A DNA stretch of 62,910 nucleotides from Candidatus Gastranaerophilales bacterium (GTDB lineage: Bacteria; Cyanobacteriota; Vampirovibrionia; Gastranaerophilales; Gastranaerophilaceae), in the NCBI GenBank assembly GCA_944322545.1, contig CALUPF010000020.1, positions 1 through 62,910 of the forward strand. The letters run 5' to 3'. The translations under genes and the position numbers were made by a program. The stretch's first letter is position 1. Every line of letters starts with the position of its first letter. Positions 45,113 through 55,900 of the stretch are shown here, piece after piece. The notes beneath the pieces were generated by a model. The model ran no database searches. It was not told the origin of the DNA and worked only from the letters and a program-made list of their open reading frames with translations.

Positions 45113-46900
45113 ATGAAAATTTTACCTTTAACTTTGGATAAAAAATATCAAAAGAATATAAAAGCTATAAAAGCGACAAGTGTCCCTACTCAATCAATTA
45201 GACCTGAAATTGATCCGATGCCATTAACTGCAAATGAAATTGATATTAAAAATCTACCTTTTACAAATAGTCAAAATTTCCACAAAAACTATTGTCTAAT
45301 TAGTTTTAAGGGTGATTATTTTGAAAATAACTATACTAAAAAAGTCAAGGATAAAACCTATCAAGGTGAGGGGTTGATGATTAAAAATGAACTAGGTTAT
45401 CCTGAATGGTATGATTTTAACAAAGTTGGATGGAATAATCTAAAAAATGAACCTTTAGATTGGAAAAAAGCAAAACCTCGTGATTTTTACACTTTTATTC
45501 AAGCTAATGCATTAGCAGAAGGTTATGAAACGACGTGGGTTAGAAGATATAACTATAATAATCGAAAAAAAGCTTTGGCTACATCTCATTCAATTGATTC
45601 AAGAAAGGTTAAAGAGCCAAGATCTAAATCTGAAAAAAACGATGCGTATTTAGATATGTCTTTTGCCACGAATTTATCAGAACTTTTAGATACAAAAAAA
45701 CACAAGTCTTTAGATAAGCCGATAACAGATTTAAAAGGAAATCTTTGCATAGATGCTGTTGTTTTTGATACAGAAACAACGGGTACAAATACTTCTGATA
45801 TGACCAAACAATTAGACAAAATTATACAAATTGGAGCTATACAGATTAAAAATGGAAAAATCATTGAAGATTCTGCATACAACCAATTGATAAATCCTGA
45901 AATCCATATTCCGGAATCAGCAAGTTCAGTGCATGGAATTTTTGATGAAGATGTAAAAGATGCTCCTGTAATAGAGAGTGTTTTAAAACCTTTTGTTAAT
46001 AATTATTTGAATAAAAAAAATGGAATTATCGTTGCTTATAATTCGAGATTTGATATTTCTATGTTAAATAATGCAATAAAAGAACATAATTCTTACTCTA
46101 GCGATGAATTAAAGCCAAAAAGGTATTTTAAGGTTTTAGATCCTTTTATTCTTATACAAAGGATACACCCATATGTTGGTGCAGTAAAAAGACTTTCTAA
46201 CCAATATCGATATCTTTTCTGTAAAAATTTAGATGATGCACATGATGCATTTGCAGATGTGAAAGGAACTGTTGATGTTTTAAAATATACCTTATATTAT
46301 TTGAGTGAACATAGAAAAGATAAGTCGAAGCCATTAACATTGAGGGAAGTTTTATTGTTCCAAAATGGTTTGGTGCCTCCTAATATCGATATAAAATTGG
46401 ATGCTCAGGGCTGTAATTCTTCAGTTAATTTTAGAACTTCATATCGACCTGTATCTATTGGTGTTGATAATTTCCACGATGGGTATGTTTTAACTAAACA
46501 GGATATAGATGAGCTATCTGAAAAAATTGGTGAAAAAAATGTTCGAAGATTAAAAAATGAGATTGTGGATGAAAAAATAGATATGAAATTGCCAAATGGA
46601 TATCCAATAAATCCTCCAGAAACACAAAAAAGAAATGACAATAAAGGTTTGCAGGATGCTTTTTATGTAATGGAAAATAATTTTAAGAAAGTTTTAGGAT
46701 TTATTAATATTGAACCATATGACAATAAATCAAAAGATGAGATTATTGATATAATTACGCAAAAAGCTAAAAATTATATTCATAAGGATTCAATTGATTT
46801 TTGGATGAAAAATCCTAACCCTGAAGATATTAAAGAAGGAAATGATTTGCCTGACTTTAATATTTCTAGAAGAGTTATGCTAGAAGAATTAAATGTTTAA
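45113..46900 (+). CDS. DnaQ-like 3'-5' exonuclease domain protein with SFK leader
   Basis: The ~595-residue protein has a central DEDD exonuclease domain (about 215-385): DTETTG at 219-224, 'IIQIGAIQI', 'VAYNSRFDISML' and 'DDAHDAFADVKGT' supply the four acidic residues and a DEDDh-type His. The N-terminal ~215 residues contain L-I-S-F-K-G and an unrecognised region; the C-terminal ~200 are also unrecognised. The ATG at 45113 follows AGG. With the PLD-fold gene upstream it forms a two-gene set of nucleic-acid- or lipid-degrading candidates. It converges on tpsA with a four-base gap. Confidence 0.8.
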   Translation: MKILPLTLDKKYQKNIKAIKATSVPTQSIRPEIDPMPLTANEIDIKNLPFTNSQNFHKNYCLISFKGDYFENNYTKKVKDKTYQGEGLMIKNELGYPEWYDFNKVGWNNLKNEPLDWKKAKPRDFYTFIQANALAEGYETTWVRRYNYNNRKKALATSHSIDSRKVKEPRSKSEKNDAYLDMSFATNLSELLDTKKHKSLDKPITDLKGNLCIDAVVFDTETTGTNTSDMTKQLDKIIQIGAIQIKNGKIIEDSAYNQLINPEIHIPESASSVHGIFDEDVKDAPVIESVLKPFVNNYLNKKNGIIVAYNSRFDISMLNNAIKEHNSYSSDELKPKRYFKVLDPFILIQRIHPYVGAVKRLSNQYRYLFCKNLDDAHDAFADVKGTVDVLKYTLYYLSEHRKDKSKPLTLREVLLFQNGLVPPNIDIKLDAQGCNSSVNFRTSYRPVSIGVDNFHDGYVLTKQDIDELSEKIGEKNVRRLKNEIVDEKIDMKLPNGYPINPPETQKRNDNKGLQDAFYVMENNFKKVLGFINIEPYDNKSKDEIIDIITQKAKNYIHKDSIDFWMKNPNPEDIKEGNDLPDFNISRRVMLEELNV

Positions 46901-46904
46901 TTTT

Positions 46905-49900
46905 TTATAGATTTTCCTGATACATACTTACAAACATCATTATTGTTGATGTTAATTTGTCTATGTTAATAAATTCTATTTCAGCAAGTTCTTTTTGTGG
47001 GAGTCTTTTAACTTTTCCATCTACATTGAATGGAACATCTTTATAAGAAAGACTTACATGAACTGTTTGATCTTGCTTTAATTCATTATTTGCTGTAACT
47101 AGGATACTTTTTTCAGAAATTCCAACAAGACCTGTAATAATCGGATCATGCATAGTTTCAGATGTTCCTATAATTTCATCTTTTGTATTTCTAATTGTCC
47201 AGTTGATTTCTCTAAAGCCTGTTGAATGTTCACTTTTGACTGCACTATTGTCTTTTGATTTAGCGCTAGGTGCTTCAGTCATTTTATCTAAATCAGGATC
47301 TTTTACAATTCTGTTTGGATTGTAGTTATAAAACTCACTGACATCAATAGGTCCTTTGTTTATGTCTATTTTGTCATACATATCTAAATTGAATGAACCT
47401 TTATAGTTTACTGTTTCATTTGGTGAGTCGTCGTAGTGTTTATTAATTGGATAATTGAAAACAACGTCTGTATTATTGATGTCTAATCTTAAGTTGTTAT
47501 TTCTAATTATTGCTTTTTCACCAATGATTCCACTTTCTACAATGATGTGGGATATTGCATCAGGTTTTGAGTTGTTTATTGAATCAATAAATGCATAGTC
47601 AGCATAAAGTTTTTTAAAGTTAGCTCCATATAAAGCGTCACCAACTGAATCACCTAGTGTTAGGTGTACATTTAGCGCTTTTTTGTCATCTTTATCTGGT
47701 ACGTAGTTTTTATTGTCTGATATATCACTCACGTCATCTTGTGCGTAATTTGCACCTTGGATGTCAAATTCTAAAAGTTTTCCTTCTGTATTTGCGTTGT
47801 GGAAACCGGTTGCTGCATTTCCATCAGAATCTATCCTTTTGTCACCTTTTTGTGATGTATCACTTATATCATAAGCTTGAGCTGTAATTGTATCAGCTTT
47901 CATTGTCACTTTGTCTTTTACATATGCATGTAATATATCTAATTTACTGTTAGGTGTAACTTTTTCTAGTTCATCAGGATTCATTCCTGGTTTAGGAGTG
48001 ATTGTGGAAGGTTCTCTTTTTGCGTCAAGAACTGTTAAATTCACTGTTGATGGCGCAATGTCTTGGTTTCTTTTTACTCTACCTAAAGTTTCAATAGATA
48101 GTTTTTCATCATTAACTTTTATTGTGATATCTTTAGGCGCAGCAATTTCTTTAATATAAGCATTGCCATCAGATTCAATATTAATTGATCCGTTATTACT
48201 TAACATTGTTTCTATATTTAAATCTGCTGTACTGTTGATAGTTGTGTTGCCATTTGATTCTGTTGAGATTTTACCCGTATTTGTTAGATTGTCTAGATTT
48301 ATTTCACTGTTATTTCCTTGTGCATATGCATAAAGGTTTTCAGTTGTTGATTTTGAACTGTTTATAGATCCATTATTTGTTGAAAGTATAGCATCTTTTG
48401 CTGTCAAAGATGTTATATTTAGATCTTTGTCTATTCCTTTTATATTTAAATCGTTATTAGAATTTAAAATGACATTTCCATTTGCAGTTATGTGAATAGA
48501 GTTATTAGGATCAAGATTAAAGCCTTGATTTATGATGTCATTTAATGTGTTATCTAGTTTTCCTATATTGTCAGCAGACACACTTATATTATTGCCAGCA
48601 GCAATTCCTATTGCATTTTCTAAAGAATCACTGTCTGCAGCATTTAAAATAGAACCGTTTGTTACATTAATGTTTATATCATTATTAGCTTTTATATTAC
48701 CTGATTCGATATTATGACCGATTATTATATCTGAATCAGTATTCGTTATTTTTATATTTTCGCCTTCAACAGAGCCGTAGAATTTTAAGTTTCCATTTTG
48801 GTTACTTATATTTATATCCGCATTAGAGTTTACTGTTGAACCTTTTTCAAAAGATATTCCTTGATATCCAGAGTTTTTAATATTCAAGGTATTGCCATTC
48901 ACATCAGTTTTAGAATTTGATGTGAAAATTATTCCACTGTCATTTTGAGTTGAATTGTTTGTGATATTAATTACATTGCCAATAGGTATAGGCGCACTTC
49001 CTTGAGCAGGTGTTCCTAAAATTATAGTTCCTTTATCGCCTGTAATTACTCCATCAATTTTGATTTTTCCTAGAGAATTTTCATTTTTGTTTATAATATT
49101 CATTTCTGCAAAGTTATTAATTTTTGCAGTGTTGTTAATTTCTATACCAAAATCATCTTGTCTTTGTGATGGGATGGTTTCTGAATCAACTTTTACGCCT
49201 GTACCATAGTTCTCAATATTTACAATTCCACCAGAAACTATTTGTCCTTCTGGTATAAGTTGATTGTCTTCACCAACAATAGTTCCATCTGAAATTATAC
49301 CGTTGTTGATAGTCCCGTTGATTTCTATGCCACCACCAGCAAGACCATCATTGCCTGAGTTTTTAAGGTTTAATACCCCCGTGTGTACACCTTCATTGTC
49401 TTCAACGCTAAAGTTAGATAAAACTGCGTCTTCGTGAACAATTAAGCTACCTGCACCTGTATTTTCATAAGTTATTTCATTACCCCAGTTTTCAAGCTTT
49501 AGACCAATGATAACATCGTCATCTGCTGAGCCTGTAATACCTGTGTTAGTGAAATTGTTTTGTGATTTTAAACGAGCTTTCAATGTGCCCCATAGTGACA
49601 TATTTCCAGATGTGTTTTCTATATTTAAAATGCCGTGGTTATCGATAACTCCTTCTGATGCGAAGTTTAGGCCATTTGCTCCAGAATTAACGAGATAAAT
49701 TTCATTTTTAGAATTTTTGTTTATTCCGTTAATTATTTCAGCTGTTATGTTTAATCCACCATTTGTGTTGTTTACAGTTACTTTACTTTGGTTTGAGTCA
49801 GTAGCTTCAATTAGATTATTGTTAATGTTACCACCTAATTGAGTGCCTTTTTGACCTTTGTTTGTTATTTCAATTGAACCACTGTTGTTTATTGTTCCAG

Positions 49901-52900
49901 ATGTAACAATTCCCGAATTAGCACCAGTATTATTTGCTGTAATCATCGCGTTTTGTGATGCATTTTCTATTGTTCCGGTTAGGTTTAATAGACCATCAGC
50001 ATTATTTATTATTGAAAAGTCTCCATTTGTTTCTAAGTTATTAACAGTTAAAGAGTTATTTCCTGATGAGTTGTTTGTAATATTGATATTTCCATCATTG
50101 TTTTTTAATGACCCAGCTAATGTTAAATCACCATTTTGTGAAGTGATTGTCATATCACCATTTTCAGAAATTGTGAATATAGAATCTTGAGTTTGATTTA
50201 TTCCTTTTCCTGATGTTATTGTGAGTGTGTTTTTTGCTGTTACATTATCATTTGCTGTTATATCACCGTTTATAGTGTCGAATGTGATTGTGTTTGCTTC
50301 GTGTGATCCATTTATATTGATTGAATTTGTTGCATCGAAATCGATGTTTGATGCCTGAACACTGCCGGTGCTGTTTATGTCATTAGCTGAAAAAGTAACA
50401 TTATTTTTGGCTAAGACATCTTTTGAAGTTATAGCTTCATTTGCTGTGAATGTTATATCATCTCCGGTTATAAGCTCATTAGATGTAATATTTTCACCTG
50501 CAGTGAATGAAATATTATTACCTGTTATTAAGTTATTAGTTGTTATATTTTTGTTTGCATCAATATTAATAATATCAGCTAAAATGCTACCATCTGTTTG
50601 TACATTTCCTGTTGCATTTAAATCAGCATTTTGAGCAGAAATAGTGTCATTAGTGATTATGTCATTGCCAGATGTTAAATTAGCTGAAATAGCTGCATCA
50701 ATAGAAGATGTAGTGATATCCCCAGAAGTAGTTGTCAAATTAACGTTACCTTCAGAAGAAGTGATTTTACCTTGAGTATTGATATTATTTTGAGCATTGA
50801 TAATTACGTCATTTTTTCCCGTAACAGCTTGAGTAATAATATCGCCTTCAGATTGCATTTCAACATCATCGCCAACAACAAGACCATCTGCTTGTATTTT
50901 AGAGCTTGCATCATATAATATGTTTGGTCCTGAGATTTGACCTGTAGTTGTGATATTTGTAGCTGTTAGATTAATGCTGTTTTGTGCATCAATATTGTTA
51001 GCGTTTATATCTCCAACTGCGTTATAGGTTATATTTTGTGCTGATGTTGTTCCTTTAGTAGTTATGTTTTCAATAGAATCAAGGTTAATAGCGTTGCCTG
51101 CTGTAATATCATTTTCAGAAATGATTGAGCCTGATGCGCCTTGTGTTGTTACATTAACATCATTAATTGCTGATAAATTTCCTGTTTTTATATCTTTATC
51201 AGTGCTTCCTATGTAGAGGTTTTCTGCTTGTGCATTAACTTTTCCTTCTTCTCTTGTAAAAATATTTAGGAATCTGTCAAACAGTCCGATATTTTTTTGT
51301 GCATTTAGGTTAATTTCTCCATCAGAATTAAGAACAACGTTATCTCCTGTTTGGATTATATTACCCTGAGAAGTTATGTTGATATCCGCTTTATTATTAG
51401 TTTTTATTTCATCGTTAAGAATTACATCACTATCTGTTGAATTGTTTGTAATGTCGATGTTTCCATTGTTTGTTGTCAGTTTTTTAAGTGAAATGTCGCC
51501 AGAATTGTTATTAGTAACTGTTATAGATCCATTTTCAGTGCTTGTAACATTTCCATCTGTTTGAACAATTCCACCGTTAGCGTTAAGTTTTATATTTCCT
51601 GATGCAGTGATATTTTTTTGAATTTCTAAGTCTTGAGCACTGTCTAGACTGATGTTACCGCCATTTGTTGTAAGGTCGTTATCTAGATAAATTTTGCCAC
51701 TTTCAGTTGTAGAAAGATTTATGTTTTGACCAGCTTCAACAGTTCCAAAATGTATGTCTTGTGCTGTACTGTTTAAATTTACTGAACCTTGTGTTGCTGT
51801 AGCATCAACTTTGTTGGTCGGTAAAACTTTTAATGATATGTAATTATCAGATTTGCCTATATCACCAGTAATACTTACAAGTTGTACATCAGCTCCTGCT
51901 GAAATTGCGTCTCCTACAAAATTTTGAATAATATCTTTATTGGCTTCTATGTATATATTTCCATTGTCTGTTGTAGAAATTGTTGTGTTGAAAATTACAT
52001 TGCCACCAGTTGTAGCTTTGTTTGCTATTTCAATTCCACCACTTCTTGATAGAACATCTTTAACAGATATGTCACCTGCATTATAATTTTGAATTGTGAC
52101 TTTACCATCTGCTGATGATTGAATTAATCCATCGGTTTGAGTAATTCCATTGTGAGCAATAAGAATAACATTTCCATTTGCTGTTATATTATTAGCAATT
52201 TCAAGGTCTTCAGCACTGTTAAGACTGATGTATCCTGTGTTAGTTACAAGGTCATTAGACACTGTAATTTTCCCACTTTGGGTTGTAGAAAGATCAATAT
52301 TGTTTTTGGCTGTAATATTGTCTGTTACAATATCGCTGTTAACACCATTGATTGTGACAGAACCGTCAGCGGCTGATGCGGCAATTGAACCACCAGCTGT
52401 TAAATCTATTGCGTTTGCAACTGTATCTTCTGTCGCTGCTTCTCCTATATCACCGTGTTGTGCTATTAAAATAACATCAGTTGTTGCCTCAATTGATTTT
52501 TCAAGACTTGAATCTTGTTGTATATTGTTATCAGCAAAAATAGAGACTTCTTTCCCTTTTACAAGTCCGTTTAATTTTACGGATTTGTCACTTGATGTAG
52601 CTTTTAAAATTACGTCATCTGTTGCGTTAATATTGCCAGTTTTTAAATCTTTATCCGTACTTTCAATGTAGAATTTTTGACCGGCTCCACTAACTTTTCC
52701 ATCTGTTGAAACTTTTATGAATTTAACATCTTCGCCATCTAGTTTTCCAACATTTCCTTTAGCATTTAGGGTTATATCTCCACTAGATATAAGACTTGTT
52801 GTATCAATAGTCTGTTCAATGTTGCCTTGTGAACCAATTGTTATTGTTCCATTAGTTCCTGCTGTAATTGTGTCATTTAATATTACATTAGCGTTTATTG

Positions 52901-55900
52901 CATCATTTTTTATGTTTATATCGCCATTAGCAGTAGATACATTTTTTAAAGAAATATCGTTATAATCAGTATTTGTGATTGTTATGTTTCCATTTCCTGT
53001 ACTTGAAATGCTTCCTGATGTTTGATTGATTCCATCAGCTGCACCTAAAATCACATCTCCTTGGGCTTGGATGGTATTGGCTATTTCTAAATCTTCAGCA
53101 CTATCTAATCTGATGTAGCCTGTGTTTGTGATTAAATCATTTGTTACTGTGATTTTTCCGCTAGTTGTCGTTGTAAGATCGATATCTTTTAAAGCTGTAA
53201 TATTGTCAGTTTGTATATCACTTTCAACGCCATTGATAATAACAGAGCCTTGAGCAGCAGATGCTGTTATTCTGCCGCCTGCCGACAGATCTATCGCATT
53301 TGCAGGTTTATTTTCTGTTTTAGGATCTCCAATATTGCCTTTTAATGCTGTTAATGACACGTCAGTTGTTGATTCTATTGCTTTTTCTAATGATTCATTT
53401 TGTTGAATATTTTTATCTGCGATGATTTCAACAGAGTTAGCTTTTGCTAGTCCATTTAAAATTACAGATGTATCAACTCCTGAGGCTTTTAGGTATAAAT
53501 CATTATTTGCTGTTATTACACCAGTTTTTAAGTCTTTTTCAGAACTTTCGATATAAATATTTTGTGCATTTCCTAATACATTGCCATCTGCTGAAACTTT
53601 TATTGTATTTATATCTGAGTCTATTTTACTTCCAACATTTCCTGCTGCATTAAGTGTTATATTGCCTGTGGAATATAACGATGTAACATCTGACTCTTGT
53701 TCAATATCTTCTATCGAATTTAAGACAATATTGCCACCTGTAATTGTATCTTTTATATTGATATTGCCAGTTGATCCTGTAGTTTTTATTGAAATATTGT
53801 TTTTAGCTGATATAGTTCCTAGATTAAAGTTTTTGTCTGTTGTTTGAGCATAGATTGAACCATTTTCTGCTTCAGCTGTAAAAAGTCCATTTTCGTTTTC
53901 TATATTGATTTTTATATTGTCAGTATCTGATTTTCCAATATTTCCAGTTTTGCTTGTAAGGTTAATTCCGTTTTGAGCTGAAATACCTGAATCAGCCCCT
54001 GTTTGAGATATGTGTCTTCCGGAGTTTATATTTACAAATCCTTTTGAGTCGTCAGAAGATAGTGCTGATAACTTACCTGTAAGACTTATATCTCCTGTTG
54101 AATTTTCAGCTGAAATAGTTATGTTTCCATCAGTTGCAGTGACATTTTTCAATATAACATCACCACTAGTTGTGTTTGTTATATTAATATTTCCTGCAGT
54201 CGCTGTCATATCTCCAGCATTATGTTTTACACCAGTTTGTGCTTTTAAATTGATGTCTTTCGATGCACTAACCTTATTATTTAAGATAATATTTTTAGAG
54301 CTGTCTATATTAATAGATCCATTATCAGTTTGTAATGCACTATTAGTTGTTATCTGTCCATTAGTTCCAGTAGAAGATAGATTTATATCACCAGCAGAAA
54401 CAATGTTTCCGAAAGTTATATTTTTGTTTACGCTATTGATATTAATTTCGCCTTTTGATGCTGAGGCAGTTACTGTTCCTGCTGCTGCAACATCTAAGCT
54501 GTTAGGTGCGTCTCCAGATCCTGTCGATGAGCCAATATTTCCATTTTGTGCTTTGAGGTTTATATTGTTCGTTGCATTAATAGCAAGATCTATTGCTTCA
54601 TCTTGCATTATGCTGTCAATTGCATTGATAACAACATTTTGTCCGGTAATTGTGTTTGTGGCATTAACAGAACCCGTAGTGCCTGTTGTTTTTATGTTTA
54701 CATCTTTGCTTGCTGTTATCACTCCTTTATTAATATCCATATCTGGACTTTCGAGATAGATATTTCTTCCAGTTGCGTTAACTGTTCCACCGCTATTGAC
54801 TTTTAATGCTCCATTTGTAGAAGTCGAGCCTGTGTCATAGTTACTAGAAAGATTTATATCATTTCCAGCTTTTAAAATTGCATCAACTGAATTTTGGACG
54901 ATATAAGCATTAGATTGTACTGTAATGTCACCATTTTGCGCGTTGACTTCATTGTTGAAATTTATGATACCTTTACTTGAAGAATTTGTTATAGATATGT
55001 TTCCATTTTTGTTTGTAACTTTTTCAACATCAAGTTCATTTGTTAATTTATTTGTTATTGTTATATCGCCAGATTCAGTATTTGTAATTGTAGAGCCAGC
55101 ATTTTGTGTTATACCTGTATTTGAGGTGATGTCAATGCCTTTTGTTGCATTAATAGTGGCATTTTTATTTATAGTTAATTTATTTGAATCTGCTCTTAAG
55201 TTGTCAGATTTTATGGTGATTTTGCCTGTGCTATTTATATTGTTTATGTTAACAACACCTTTACCCTGAGCTGATGTTTCACCGGCATTGATTATGTTTA
55301 TATTTCCAATTCCATCACCAGAGCCTGTTGTTGTAAGAGTTGAATTTGATTGCAAATCTATTCCATTTGCACCTTTAATTTCTATATAATTTTTTGCTGT
55401 TAAATCTTTATCAAGAGTAAATAATCCGTTACTATCAATATAGATACTACCGTTATTTGCTGTTATTCCATCAGTTTTTTCTATGACAACAGTCTGATTT
55501 GATGCAAGTCCTATATCTTTTCCAAAAACAATTTCACTGTCGTCTGTGAATTTTAAGTCACTGTCTATTGCTTTTAAATAAACACTGCCTTGAGCAGCTT
55601 TAGCTGATATTGGACTAGGTGTTTGCATTGTGATAAATCTTGATGCGTTTCCTATAGAACCATCTAGTGATTCTAATGAAACGTTACCACTTGCTATAAT
55701 TGCTTTTTCCAAGCTTTCATTTTGTACAATATCACTTTGTGATGAAATTGTGACATTGCCTGCATTCGCTGTTAAAAGTCCATTTAAATTCGTTTTTCCC
55801 GAGTCTTCAGCTGATGATGCAGTGTTTGTGATTTCAATATTTCCATTTGTGTTTGTTATTACACCTGTATTTATATTGCCAGTATTTGTGTTGGATAATT

